A stretch of 64,000 nucleotides of DNA. It comes from Actinomadura rubteroloni. GTDB lineage: Bacteria > Actinomycetota > Actinomycetes > Streptosporangiales > Streptosporangiaceae. Below are positions 1 through 8,634 of this stretch, one piece after another (position 1 is the stretch's first letter; each line of letters starts with the position of its first letter). The position numbers and the translations under genes were made by a program. The notes under the pieces were generated by a model. That model did not search any database and was not told the origin of the DNA. It was given only the letters and a program-made list of their open reading frames with translations. The stretch lies in NCBI RefSeq assembly GCF_002911665.1, contig NZ_MTBP01000001.1, forward strand, positions 992,001 to 1,056,000. The letters run 5' to 3'.

Positions 1-1
1 C

Positions 2-289
2 ACCCGCTACCCGATCTCGGATCGGAGCATGTTCGTGTTCGCCACGCGCTTCCTGCGGCACCTGACGGAAGGCGTGCCGCCAGTGCGCGCCTGGCACGAG
101 ACGGTGACATGGATGGCCGATGCGTCGGCCTCATCGGTCGGTCGCTGGCTGGAGCACGTCGCCGCCGACATCGGAGAGAACGATCAGGCATTCAACCAAC
201 TCCGCGCCTGGGTCGCGGGACGATCCGATGACCAGGCGCCCTTTGCCTCGCCGATCTATTGGGCTGGCATCACCTATGTCGGCGGCTGA
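2..289 (+). CDS. CHAT-domain protein, C-terminal fragment
   Basis: The reading frame is open from the left edge, so only the last 95 codons are visible. The residues YPISDRSMFVFATRFL followed by GVPPVRAWHE, and the ending FASPIYWAGITYVGG, match the final helix and strands of CHAT (caspase-like) domains, which typically close with a Pro-x-Tyr-Trp-Ala segment. The catalytic His and Cys would lie upstream, outside the window. CHAT proteins are caspase-like peptidases, in bacteria often C-terminal to TPR or other sensor regions. A small gene follows 51 nt downstream and may be co-transcribed. Family call is fairly secure; specific role unknown. Confidence 0.75.
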   Translation, partial: TRYPISDRSMFVFATRFLRHLTEGVPPVRAWHETVTWMADASASSVGRWLEHVAADIGENDQAFNQLRAWVAGRSDDQAPFASPIYWAGITYVGG

Positions 290-339
290 AAATCTAAACT
301 GAGTGTGTTCACTCGCTGATCATTGAAGGAGCACGGCGG

Positions 340-498
340 ATGGCCGCGGAAACCCCCGATGCCGACGGCGAACCAAAGCCCGGTGACGTCCGCTTCACCG
401 ACCGGGGCGATGTCGAGGTGTTCGACGGTTCGGCGTGGACGCTGTTCCGGGCCCTGCCCGGGGACGATGAAGGGACCCCCTTGCGCAACGACCCTTGA
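340..498 (+). CDS. small acidic protein downstream of CHAT gene (52 aa)
   Basis: ATG at 340 is preceded by GAAGGA at 325-330, a good ribosome binding site, 51 nt after the CHAT stop. The 52-residue product contains PGDVRFTDRGDVEVFDGSAW, then LFRALPGDDEG: acidic, with alternating beta-type stretches and a conserved-looking Trp. I recall similar 45-60 residue proteins beside actinobacterial CHAT genes, but cannot confirm this without a search. No signal peptide or membrane segment. Role unknown; a partner or substrate of the CHAT protein is conjecture. Confidence 0.6.
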   Translation: MAAETPDADGEPKPGDVRFTDRGDVEVFDGSAWTLFRALPGDDEGTPLRNDP

Positions 499-792
499 GG
501 TCGGGCTGGACCGCCAGGCGGCAGTTCGTTCGCCATGCGTCTTCGGTTCCGACGCTGCCCGGCGTCTCGGGGGAGGCTGCGCCCCATTTGCCCCCATAAG
601 AGTGGGTTGGCGCTGATCGCTGCGGGGAATGGCGCGTTCATGTTCGGTGAGCACATGCCGCGGCGATACCGTCCGCCGGCCCGCGACGCATCACCGGACG
701 AGCGCCCGCTGCGCTCGGTCCCGGACGACTCCGGCCGAACACCGTGAGACGCTCCAGGGAAGTTCCGCCTGACCAAGGAGGTTGTTCCACCC

Positions 793-1440
793 GTGACCGA
801 CGTTCCGGCCTGGCTCGACCGATTCCGCCGTGAGGCGCCGCGGCTGCGCGTGCCCGAAGGGCTGCGTCCGCCGCCGGGCGCGGGACGGGCCGCCGCCGTG
901 CTGATCCTGTTCGGCTCGGGCCCGTCGGGACCGGACGTCCTGCTCACCGAACGCGCCGCCACCCTCACCAAGCACGCCGGCCAGCCCGCCTTCCCCGGCG
1001 GGCGCATCGACCCCGGCGACGACGGCCCGGTCGGCGCGGCGCTGCGGGAGGCGCAGGAGGAGGCGGGCGTCGTCCCGGACGGCGTGGACGTCCTGCTCAC
1101 CCTCCCCGAGCTGTACCTCTCGCACAGCGAGCACCGCGTGACGCCCGTCGCGGCATGGTGGCGCGAGCCGTCGGAGATCGCGCCCGGCCATCCCGGCGAG
1201 GTCGCGACCGTGGCGCGCGTGCCGATCGCGGACCTGACGGATCCGGCGAACCGGACGACCGTCCGGCACCCGGCGGGTCTCACGCTCGGCCCCGCGTTCA
1301 AGGTCGGCGGCATGGTCGTGTGGGGATTCACCGCCGCGCTGCTGGACCAGGTCCTGGAGGCCGGCGGCTGGAACCGGCCGTGGGACGCCGGTCAGGTCGA
1401 AGATCTACCTTCCGTCGTGCTGGACGTGACCCGTCCGTAG
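793..1440 (+). CDS. Nudix hydrolase, CoA pyrophosphatase type
   Basis: The 215-residue protein carries a full Nudix box, GGRIDPGDDGPVGAALREAQ continuing EEAGV (G-x5-E-x7-R-E-x2-E-E-x-G), which binds the divalent metals that hydrolyse a nucleoside-diphosphate-linked substrate. The preceding LTKHAGQPAFPGG resembles the LRxHaGqvaFPGG signature of CoA-diphosphatases such as NudL. GTG at 793 is chosen because AAGGAGG lies at about 776-782. It sits directly upstream of the MarP gene, the same pairing as Rv3672c-Rv3671c in M. tuberculosis. Substrate is inferred from the signature. Confidence 0.88.
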   Translation: MTDVPAWLDRFRREAPRLRVPEGLRPPPGAGRAAAVLILFGSGPSGPDVLLTERAATLTKHAGQPAFPGGRIDPGDDGPVGAALREAQEEAGVVPDGVDVLLTLPELYLSHSEHRVTPVAAWWREPSEIAPGHPGEVATVARVPIADLTDPANRTTVRHPAGLTLGPAFKVGGMVVWGFTAALLDQVLEAGGWNRPWDAGQVEDLPSVVLDVTRP

Positions 1441-1521
1441 CCCTGGACGGCGATGGATCACGTCCCGATGTCGTCCGCTGAGGGGACGTGCGCGGTCACG
1501 TGATCCCTATACGGTGAAGCG

Positions 1522-2718
1522 GTGCTCGGCGACCACCTTCTCGACCTGATCCTCATCGGGCTCCTCGCGCTGTTCGCGGTCTCGGGGTACCGGCAGGGCT
1601 TCATCGTGAGCCTGCTGAGCTTCGTCGGCTTCATCGGCGGCGGCGTGGTCGGCGTGCTCATCGCGCCGCCGATCGCCGAGGCGACCGTCAGCGGCAGCGC
1701 GCAGCAGGCGCTGCTCGCCATCGTCGTGGCGTTCCTCGCGGCGACGCTCGGGCAGCTCATCGCGTCGTCGCTCGGCGCCGTCCTGCGCAACCGGGTGACG
1801 GGGGTGAACGCGCGCGCGGTGGACGCGGCCGGCGGCGCGATCGTCAGCTCCCTGTCCCTGCTGATCGTGGCGTGGTTCTTCGGGACGCTGATGTTCAACT
1901 CCGAGTTCACGCCCGTCCGGCGGCAGGTGAAGACGTCCTCGATCCTCGGCGGCATCAACACGATCATGCCGTCGCAGGCCGAGGGCTGGTTCGGCTCGTT
2001 CAAGCAGTTCGTGTGGAGCAGCGAGTTCCCGCAGGTCTTCAACGGGCTCGGCGGCGAGTCGGTCGCCGAGGTGCCGCCGCCGGACGACGCGATCCTCAAC
2101 ACCGAGGCGCTGCAGGCCGCCAAGCGCAGCATCGTCAAGGTCGTCAGCACGGCGCCGGAGTGCCAGCGCCGCATCGAGGGCACCGGCTTCGTGTTCGCGC
2201 CGGGGAAGGTCATGACGAACGCGCACGTGGTGGCGGGTGCGCGCGGATCCTCGACGATCGCGGCCCTGGACGGTTCCCGGGTGCGCGGACGCGTCGTCCT
2301 CTACGACCCCAAACGGGACGTGGCCGTACTGAACGTCCCGGGCCTCAAGGCGCCCGCGCTGAAGTTCGCCGGGACGGCCCGCGTCCGCGACGACGCCATC
2401 ATCGCCGGCTTCCCCAAGAACCACCCCTTCACCGCGGGCGCGGCCCGCATCCGCGCCCGCCAGATCGCCCGCGGCCCGGACATTTACCACGCGGGACAGG
2501 TGAAGCGCGAGATCTACGCGATCCGCGGCACCGTGGAACCGGGCAACTCCGGTGGCCCCCTCCTCTCGTCCGACGGCCGCGTCTTCGGCGTGATCTTCGC
2601 CGCCGCCCTCGACACCCCCTCCACCGGCTACGCCCTCACCGCCGCCGAAGTGACCCCCGACGCCGACGCCGCCCGAACCGCCACAAGCGCCGTCTCAACC
2701 GGCCAGTGCTCCGACTGA
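1522..2718 (+). CDS. marP: MarP-like membrane serine protease
   Basis: 398 residues. The N-terminal ~150 residues form a CvpA/colicin-V-like membrane domain with several helices, starting LILIGLLALFAVSGYRQGF. The C-terminal half is a trypsin-like periplasmic protease with all three catalytic residues: His235 in TNAHVVAG, Asp266 in KRDVAVLNV, Ser343 in PGNSGGPLL. Length and architecture match Rv3671c MarP, which supports acid resistance through a cell-wall hydrolase substrate in mycobacteria. GTG at 1522 is the only start that keeps the first helix. Cysteines near 155-190 (for example in APECQRR) could form the regulatory disulfide known in MarP; not verified. Confidence 0.92.
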   Translation: MLGDHLLDLILIGLLALFAVSGYRQGFIVSLLSFVGFIGGGVVGVLIAPPIAEATVSGSAQQALLAIVVAFLAATLGQLIASSLGAVLRNRVTGVNARAVDAAGGAIVSSLSLLIVAWFFGTLMFNSEFTPVRRQVKTSSILGGINTIMPSQAEGWFGSFKQFVWSSEFPQVFNGLGGESVAEVPPPDDAILNTEALQAAKRSIVKVVSTAPECQRRIEGTGFVFAPGKVMTNAHVVAGARGSSTIAALDGSRVRGRVVLYDPKRDVAVLNVPGLKAPALKFAGTARVRDDAIIAGFPKNHPFTAGAARIRARQIARGPDIYHAGQVKREIYAIRGTVEPGNSGGPLLSSDGRVFGVIFAAALDTPSTGYALTAAEVTPDADAARTATSAVSTGQCSD

Positions 2719-2841
2719 CCCCTCCGCGTGCTGCGCCTGCCTGACGTCGCGCGCACTCCGGGTCGCTGTCACGTGCCGGTCCGCGCGAGCAGCACGACCG
2801 ACGCGGGATGCGGCATGGCCCGACCGTCGCGTGTCGCCCGA

Positions 2842-3148
2842 CCGTGACGTGCCCGACCGCGAGCGTGCCCGAACGCAAGTGCGGCCGGGCGTGAGGGCGC
2901 CCGGACGTGAGCGTGCCCGGACGTGAGTGCGGCCGGGTGTGCGGGTGTCCAGGTGTGAGGGTCTCCGGGCGTAAAAGTGCCCGGGCGTGAGCGCGCCCGA
3001 CCGTGAGGGTGCCCGGGCGTGAGCGCGACCGGGCGTGAGTGCGGCCGAGCGTGAGCGCGACTGGAGCGTGAGTGCGGCCGGGCATGCGCGTGCCCAGGCA
3101 TGCGCGTGCCCAGGCATGAGCGTGGCCGAACGTGAGTGTGGCCGGACG
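2842..3148. repeat. degenerate 16-bp tandem repeat array (~19 units)
   Basis: Successive units approximate CGTGAGNGNGNCCGGG and are almost all 16 bp (one of 15, one of 17). About 19 units run from 2842 until the stop codon of the DUF309 gene at 3150. They fill nearly all of the space between the convergent marP and DUF309 genes. The few long frames here on either strand are Arg/His/Pro/Thr-rich and reflect only the period. No spacers, so it is not a CRISPR. Confidence 0.85.
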
Positions 3149-3149
3149 G

Positions 3150-3614
3150 TCAGTGGGTCAGGTGGATCGCGATCGGCGTGTCCGGGGTCAGCTCCGTGTC
3201 GGGGCGGGACAGGAGTGCCCGGGTCGTCCGGACGATGCCCGCCGTGTCGATGCCGTGCGGCGCGTCCGCCGTCCGAGCCTCCAAGGACTCCGCCGCGCGG
3301 GAGAGGAGCGCGCGGGCGCCGCGCGGGTTGCCGCGCCGCACATGCGTGACGCCGACCGCGATCTGCGCGAGGGCGCGCCAGAGTTCGCGTTCGTCCGGTG
3401 GCGCGGCCTTCCAGACGGCTTCGAGCACTTCGTGCGCGTGGAACGGACGGTCCTCGTCCAGAAGGCGTTGCGCCAGGGCCAGGCCGCACGCCGGGTCGGG
3501 GTCGAGGTCGTCCGGCATCGTCGGGACGCCGGTCGCGCCGTGCGGCAGCGGACGGCCGTAAGCATCGCGCGGACGGGCGTTGCGCGCGCGTCCCTCGGTA
3601 TCGCGGTCCCGCAT
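3150..3614 (-). CDS. DUF309 family protein
   Basis: 154 residues. The core LLDEDRPFHAHEVLEAVWK and ELWRALAQIAVGVTHVRRGN match the DUF309 helical family, with the conserved FHAHEVLE metal-site-like motif. The N-terminus RDTEGRARNARPRD is typical of the actinobacterial members. Biochemical role is not established. The start codon (3612-3614) abuts the stop of the upstream alpha/beta hydrolase (3615-3617), so the two are probably one transcript. The 3' end runs straight into the 16-bp repeat array. Confidence 0.85.
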   Translation of the reverse strand: MRDRDTEGRARNARPRDAYGRPLPHGATGVPTMPDDLDPDPACGLALAQRLLDEDRPFHAHEVLEAVWKAAPPDERELWRALAQIAVGVTHVRRGNPRGARALLSRAAESLEARTADAPHGIDTAGIVRTTRALLSRPDTELTPDTPIAIHLTH

Positions 3615-4538
3615 TCAGCGCTCCGGTTCGGGGTCGGCGAGCCAGCCGAGCAGGTGCGCGTCGAACGTCTCGGGCCGCTCCTGGTGCGGGAAGTGCCCGG
3701 CGCCGTCGATCAGCTTCCAGCGGTAGGGCGCGGTGACGTAGCGCCCCGATCCCTGCGCGGTCGAGGACAGTGTGCAGCGGTCCAGCGCGCCATGAAGTTG
3801 CAGCGTCGGGACTTGGATCTGGGCGCGCATCCTGCGGGCGTAGCGAAGACCGTCCGGACGGGTCAGCGACCGAACGAGCCACCGGTGATACTCCAGCGCA
3901 CAGTGCGCCACCCCCGGAATCTGGAATGCCTGACGGGCCAGCGACTCCGTGCGCTCGTCCGGGAACCCCGGCCCCGACCAGTCGCGCAGCAGCCGGCCGA
4001 CGAGCGCGGCGTCGTCGCGGACGAGCCGCTTCTCCGGCAGCATCGGCACCTGGAACGCGGCCGTGTGCCGCGCCGCCCACGCCTGCCCGCGCGGATCGGT
4101 CAGGACGGCCCGGCGCAGCCGCAGGGGATGCGGCGCCCCGACCACCGCGAGCCGGTTCACGGTCTTCGGGTGCTGGACGGCCATCGTCCAGCCGAGCAAG
4201 CCGCCCCAGTCGTGCCCGACGACGCACGCGTTCGCCTCGCCGAGCGCCCGGACGAGCCCCGCCGCGTCGGCCGCGAGCGTCACGAGGTCGTACCCGCGCG
4301 GCGGTTTGTCGCTGCCGCCGTAGCCGCGCAGGTCGACGGCCGCCGCCCGGTACCCGGCCGCGGCGAGTGACGCGACCTGGTGGTGCCAGGACCACCAGAA
4401 CTGCGGGAATCCGTGCAGAAGGAGGACGAGCGGTCCCTCACCGGCCACGACGACATGGAACCGGGTGCCGCCCGCGCTGACCATCCGGTGCGTCCATGGG
4501 CCGTCGATCTCGACGATCGACGCGTCGTGCCCGGCCAT
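3615..4538 (-). CDS. ephE: alpha/beta hydrolase, epoxide hydrolase-like (EphE type)
   Basis: 307 residues of alpha/beta-hydrolase fold. LLLHGFPQFWWSW is the HGxP oxyanion motif of epoxide hydrolases, VVGHDWGG carries the nucleophilic Asp near residue 111 rather than Ser, and GAGHFPHQERPE supplies the catalytic His. These point to an epoxide hydrolase or dehalogenase-like enzyme. Position between a holin-like membrane protein and the marP/Nudix pair corresponds to Rv3670 (ephE). Substrate unknown. It follows the membrane protein by 3 bp, suggesting co-transcription. Confidence 0.85.
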   Translation of the reverse strand: MAGHDASIVEIDGPWTHRMVSAGGTRFHVVVAGEGPLVLLLHGFPQFWWSWHHQVASLAAAGYRAAAVDLRGYGGSDKPPRGYDLVTLAADAAGLVRALGEANACVVGHDWGGLLGWTMAVQHPKTVNRLAVVGAPHPLRLRRAVLTDPRGQAWAARHTAAFQVPMLPEKRLVRDDAALVGRLLRDWSGPGFPDERTESLARQAFQIPGVAHCALEYHRWLVRSLTRPDGLRYARRMRAQIQVPTLQLHGALDRCTLSSTAQGSGRYVTAPYRWKLIDGAGHFPHQERPETFDAHLLGWLADPEPER

Positions 4539-4541
4539 CGG

Positions 4542-4973
4542 TCACTCCGTCGGCGCTGGTGTGTCCGGCTCCCCGCGGTGGCGGAGCATGGAAAGGTCGG
4601 CCCGGAGCGTCCGCCGGGTGCGCCGGGCGCCGTCGATCTTCCTGATGCGCAGGTACCCGATCGCGATGAGCCCGGCCGCGAGCAGCAGGTACAGCCCCGC
4701 GACGATCAGGAACGCCGCCCAGTGCCAGATCCCGAGCGCCACCAGCCCGTAGGCGAGGGCGATCGACAGCAGGATCACGATGAGCCCGCCGATCAGCCCG
4801 GCGACGGCGAACATGACGCTGCCGAGCGCCGCCTTCTTGGCGTCGTTCTTGATCTCCAGCTTGGCCAGCTCCATCTCGGCCCGGACCAGGCCGGAGATGT
4901 TGCTGGACGCGAGCGCGACGAGGTCGCCGAGGGACTTGTCCTCGATGCGCTCGCCCGGAAGTGCCTCGGACAT
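4542..4973 (-). CDS. phage holin superfamily III-like membrane protein
   Basis: ATG at 4973 is preferred over ATG 4991 because GGAAGGAGAG lies just upstream of it. The 143-residue product has an N-terminal amphipathic region (SLGDLVALASSNISGLVRAE) followed by two hydrophobic hairpin segments, SVMFAVAGLIGGLIVILLSI and AAFLIVAGLYLLLAAGLIAI. This is the pattern of the Phage_holin_3_6/DUF1469 family, common in actinobacterial chromosomes and not evidence of a prophage. The Rv3669 position beside ephE is conserved. Function unknown. Confidence 0.82.
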   Translation of the reverse strand: MSEALPGERIEDKSLGDLVALASSNISGLVRAEMELAKLEIKNDAKKAALGSVMFAVAGLIGGLIVILLSIALAYGLVALGIWHWAAFLIVAGLYLLLAAGLIAIGYLRIRKIDGARRTRRTLRADLSMLRHRGEPDTPAPTE

Positions 4974-5060
4974 ATCGCTCTCTCCTTCCACGGCCCCGGC
5001 GGGCGGGGCCGCTCCCAGCCTGTCAGCCGGGCGCGTCGTCCGGCCACCGGCGACACGGGT

Positions 5061-6284
5061 TCAGGCGACGGGACCGTCCGGCGCGGGACCCGCCCGCCGA
5101 CGTGCCCGCAGCCGGAAGACGACGGCGGCCGTCACCGAGGCGATGAGACTCGCGATCAGGACGGACGTCGTCACGTGCGTGAACCGTGCCGCGTCCCCGT
5201 ACGCCAGGCCGCCGATCAGCAGGGAGACGGTGAACCCGACGCCCGCGAGAACGGCGACTCCCGCGAGATCGCCCCAGTGCAGATCCTCCCCGAACGTCGC
5301 GAGGCGCAGCCGTACCGCCGCCCACGCGCCGCCGAGGACGCCCACGAACTTACCGATCACGAGCGCCGCGATCACCCCCAGGGCCACACGGTCCTCGAAG
5401 ACCGCGCGCAGCGCGGGCGCATCGAGCGTCACACCGGCGGACAAGAACGCGAACACGGGCACGCAGACCCCCGCCGACAGCGGCCGGAGAATGTGGTCGG
5501 CGCGTTCGGCGTTGGTGGGACGTTCGTCCGGGGTCTCGCGGCACGACGTCAGCATCCCGAGCGCGACGCCCGCGACGGTGGCATGAACGCCGCTGCGCAG
5601 GACGAAATACCAGGCCAGTACCGCGAGCGGCGCGTACACCAGCGGCGACCGGACCCCTCTGGTCTGGAGGACCGCGTACGCGACGAGGCATACGACGCCC
5701 AGCAGCAGCGGTCCCGGACGCAGCCGCTCGGTATAGAAGACGGCGATGATCGTGATGGCGATGAGGTCGTCCACGACCGCGAGCGTCAGCAGGAACGCGC
5801 GCAGGGCGGACGGCGCGCCGGGGAACGCCACCGCCAGGACGGCCAGCGCGAACGCGATGTCGGTCGCGGTCGGGATCGCCCAGCCGCGTGACGCGCCGCT
5901 CGTCCCGGCCGTCACCAACAGATAGATCAGCGCCGGGAGCGCGACGCCCGCCACCGCCGCGAAGACCGGCAGCGCCGCGTCCCTGGGGTTGCGCAGCTCG
6001 CCGTGCGTCAGCTCCTCCCGCAGTTCCAGGCCGGCGATGAAGAAGAACAGGGCGAGAAGGGCGTCCGACGCCCAGTGCTCCAGCGTCATATGGGCGAGGC
6101 CGAGCGCGTCCGGGCCGAACTCCGCCGAGCGGAGATGCTCGTACGCCGTCGACAGCGGCGTGTTGACCAGCACCAGCGCCGCGAGCGCCGCGACCAGCAT
6201 GACGATCCCGCCGACCGTCTCGGTGCGCAGCGCCTCGGCGACGTTGCGTCGGTAGCGGAGGCCGATGAATCGGCGTGCCGACAT
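5061..6284 (-). CDS. nhaA: Na+/H+ antiporter NhaA
   Basis: 407 residues with about 12 membrane segments. VVDDLIAITIIAVFY contains the paired ion-binding aspartates (D163/D164 in E. coli) and TATDIAFALAVLA the third functional Asp. The protein exchanges Na+ for H+ at the inner membrane and serves pH and sodium homeostasis. ATG at 6284 is preceded by GGGAGA. Length matches the family; no truncation is visible. Confidence 0.95.
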   Translation of the reverse strand: MSARRFIGLRYRRNVAEALRTETVGGIVMLVAALAALVLVNTPLSTAYEHLRSAEFGPDALGLAHMTLEHWASDALLALFFFIAGLELREELTHGELRNPRDAALPVFAAVAGVALPALIYLLVTAGTSGASRGWAIPTATDIAFALAVLAVAFPGAPSALRAFLLTLAVVDDLIAITIIAVFYTERLRPGPLLLGVVCLVAYAVLQTRGVRSPLVYAPLAVLAWYFVLRSGVHATVAGVALGMLTSCRETPDERPTNAERADHILRPLSAGVCVPVFAFLSAGVTLDAPALRAVFEDRVALGVIAALVIGKFVGVLGGAWAAVRLRLATFGEDLHWGDLAGVAVLAGVGFTVSLLIGGLAYGDAARFTHVTTSVLIASLIASVTAAVVFRLRARRRAGPAPDGPVA

Positions 6285-6453
6285 GGGTCTCCCACGGATC
6301 GGACGACAAGGGACCCCGGCGGGCCCACAGGCTCACGCCGACGCCGACCAGACTTCCCGGCACACCTGTCATCACCGTACCCTCAACGCCCCGAAACCTC
6401 ACATTCCTCACCTCCTCTCGCAGCTCGCGACGGACTTTCACGCCTCACGCCAG

Positions 6454-6709
6454 GCTCCGCGCCTCAGCCCGAGCTCCGCGCTTCACGCCGTGCTCCGCGC
6501 TTCCACGCCTCACGATGGGCTCCGCGCCTCACGATGGGCTCCGAGGCTCGCCACCGGCTCCGCTGTTCCCGACAGGCTTCGGCAGGTCGCCACGGGCTCC
6601 GCTGTTCACGATGACCGCGCCTCACGACGGGCTCTGCGGCGCGCCACGGGTTCCGCTGTTCACGACGGGCTTCGGCAGGACGTCACGGGCTCCACGGGTC
6701 ACCACGGGA
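6454..6709. repeat. degenerate ~19-bp tandem repeats
   Basis: About a dozen units resembling GCTCCGCGCCTCACGACGG are spaced mostly 18-20 bp apart, with two longer units. They occupy most of the 414-bp gap between nhaA and tadC and continue up to or slightly into the 3' end of tadC at 6699. Units are diverged but keep GCTCCG and CACGG/CACGATGG. The rest of the gap shows no gene. Confidence 0.7.
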
Positions 6710-7439
6710 CGCCGAGGGACGAGGCCAAGCCGGCGATCGACGGAACGATCCCCAGGAGTACGAAGGCCGGGAGGAAGCAGGCGCCGAGCGGCGCGAGCAC
6801 ATGGACCCCGGCGGCGCGCGCCCGCTTCACCGCCTCCACATGCGCCTCGGCGCGGCGGTCACGGGCCAGCCGGGTCAAAGACGGCGCCAGCGTCGCGCCG
6901 CTCCCGGCCGCCCGTGCGACGGTTCTCGCCAGCGGCGCGAGCACGGGATCCGCCGCCAGCGCGCCCCACGCGTCCACCGGATCGGCGCCGAGCCGGATAC
7001 GTGCCGCCACGCCGTCGAGCTCGTCGCCGAGCGGGCCGGGCAGGGCGGTGGCGACGGCGCGCACGGCCTCCTCCCAGGACGTCCCGCCGCGCAGGCAGGC
7101 GGCCAGCAGATCGACGGCGATCGGCAGATCCGCGACGAGCCGCGCCCGCCGTCGCCGTTCATCGGCCGAGCCGAGCCGCCGGAACATCCGCGCCACGGCG
7201 AATGCGACACCGAGCCCGGCGAACAAGCCCGTCACACCGCCCACGACCAGCGCGACGGTCACCCCGCCGAGCACAACGGCCCCACGCCGCAACGCTCGCT
7301 CACGGCGCTCGTCCACCGGACGCGCGACCTCCACCCGTCGAGTCGCTCGCCGAACACACCGCTCAGCGGCCCCGACACCGCGCGGCAGCAAGTACCCGCA
7401 CACGGCGAAGCACGCCACGGCGATCCCTGTGGCGATCAC
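6699..7439 (-). CDS. tadC: TadC-like type II/IV secretion F-domain protein
   Basis: GTG at 7439 is chosen because GGAGGTGAGG immediately precedes it; a longer frame to 7478 lacks this. The 246-residue product has an N-terminal helix, then GAVVLGGVTVALVVGGVTGL, a T2SSF-type helical domain (LPIAVDLLAACLRGGTSWEE) and a C-terminal hydrophobic stretch ending LGIVPSIAGL. TadC and TadB are the inner-membrane platform of tight-adherence (Flp) pili. Last gene of the ssd-tadA-tadB-tadC block, matching Rv3657c in order. Confidence 0.85.
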   Translation of the reverse strand: MIATGIAVACFAVCGYLLPRGVGAAERCVRRATRRVEVARPVDERRERALRRGAVVLGGVTVALVVGGVTGLFAGLGVAFAVARMFRRLGSADERRRRARLVADLPIAVDLLAACLRGGTSWEEAVRAVATALPGPLGDELDGVAARIRLGADPVDAWGALAADPVLAPLARTVARAAGSGATLAPSLTRLARDRRAEAHVEAVKRARAAGVHVLAPLGACFLPAFVLLGIVPSIAGLASSLGVPW

Positions 7440-7505
7440 GTCCTCACCTCCGCACTCGATTCCGGCCCACCAGATCAACGGCCCGAGACCGTCTCTGGGC
7501 GGATT

Positions 7506-8207
7506 TCATCGGACTTCCTCCGCCCCTCGCGCGAGCCGCCGTGTCCACCACAGGCCCGCCGCATCGAGGGACACACCGAGGACCAGGCACGCTCCGCCTG
7601 GGAGCGAACCGAAGAGGAAGCCGAGCGGGTCGGCGCCCATTCCGGCTGCCATGGCCAGGCCGAGCAGCGGCAGAGCCGCGAGCAAACGCGCGGTGGCGCG
7701 CGGCCCCGCCAACTGGGTGGCGACCTCCCGCCGTTGCGCCAGCTCGTCCCGCAGCGCCTTCGCGAGCCCGTCGAGGACTGAGCCGAGCGTTCCGCCGCGC
7801 TCCGCACCGATCCGCCAGCACGCCGCCAGGAGCCGCAGCCCCTCCGCGCCGGGCGACGCCGCGACGCGTTCCAGTCGAGCGAAGGGCGGGTCGGAGCCGG
7901 ACGTCGGCAACCGCCGGGCGACGCACGGGTCGAGTCCGGCGACGGCTGCGGCGTACGCGTCGCCGGGGGTCCGCCCGACCGTGAGTTCGGCGGCCATCGC
8001 GTCGCACAGTTCGATGACGGCGGCGCGCCACCGTTCGGGTTCGCGGCGACGGTCACGAACGGCGGCGACCCGCGCCCGCGCGGCCTCGGCGAACTCGCCG
8101 AAACCCGGCTCGTGACCCAAGGTCCGTGCGAGCCGCAGGACGGCCGGTCGAGGCCCCAACAACGTCCAGGCTGCTGCCGCCATGCAGATCATCACCAGCA
8201 CGATCAC
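7506..8207 (-). CDS. tadB: TadB-like type II/IV secretion F-domain protein
   Basis: GTG at 8207 follows AAGGAG with 6-nt spacing, so I reject the upstream TTG at 8222 that would start inside the ribosome binding site. 233 residues: N-terminal helix IVLVMICMAAAAW, a cytoplasmic T2SSF region (ELCDAMAAELTVGRTPGDAY, then GSVLDGLAKALRDELAQRRE) and two C-terminal hydrophobic segments (LLAALPLLGLAMAAGMGA, ACLVLGVSLDAAGLWW). It would form the pilus platform with TadC. It is separated from tadA by 427 bp, which is unusual for this operon. Confidence 0.85.
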   Translation of the reverse strand: MIVLVMICMAAAAWTLLGPRPAVLRLARTLGHEPGFGEFAEAARARVAAVRDRRREPERWRAAVIELCDAMAAELTVGRTPGDAYAAAVAGLDPCVARRLPTSGSDPPFARLERVAASPGAEGLRLLAACWRIGAERGGTLGSVLDGLAKALRDELAQRREVATQLAGPRATARLLAALPLLGLAMAAGMGADPLGFLFGSLPGGACLVLGVSLDAAGLWWTRRLARGAEEVR

Positions 8208-8634
8208 GGTTTGCTCCTTCAAGTTGCGTCGATGGACGAGCCGGACGGTCTGCCCGTCCGGACGCCCCCCCGTTCCGGACGATGGATCGTCCGTCGCTGG
8301 ACGCGACCCCCACGGGCCGTTAGGTACGCGCGTCGCCGCAGACCTGGGCGAGCGACGTCACGGTTGATGGTTCGTGTTCGTCCATCGGTGGCAGCGCTGA
8401 ACAACGGACAGCCCGCATCCCCATGCCGAAGACCGCCGACGGCGAAGCCCGCTTCGATCCGAAGCTGAGTTCGTGGACCCTCCGGGCGTGGAACCGTGCG
8501 GTGACCACCCCCGACCGTCCGTGGGATCTCGGCTTCTCGCCCCGGTACGGCCCTGACGATTCGCCGACGGGCCGAGATCGCAACGGCCTCCCGGATGCCG
8601 GGGTCGGTGTGCGGTCTTTGCGAGTGGACGGGAG
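8208..8634. other. 427-bp gap between tadA and tadB, no gene recognised
   Basis: An 87-codon frame on the minus strand (8320-8583) and several on the plus strand exist, but none has a convincing ribosome binding site, domain or composition. No repeat, terminator or dyad stood out. In related genomes tadA and tadB are usually adjacent, so this may be a remnant or an insertion. Confidence 0.5.

Noticed and set aside
535..747. 70-codon frame between the small CHAT-partner gene and the Nudix gene
   Set aside because: Arg-rich, no ribosome binding site, no similarity recognised.
4542..4973. Holin-like gene as a sign of prophage
   Set aside because: The family is widespread in actinobacterial chromosomes and no other phage gene is present.
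8320..8583. 87-codon minus-strand frame between tadA and tadB
   Set aside because: No ribosome binding site, atypical composition and no recognisable motif; could not be distinguished from chance.
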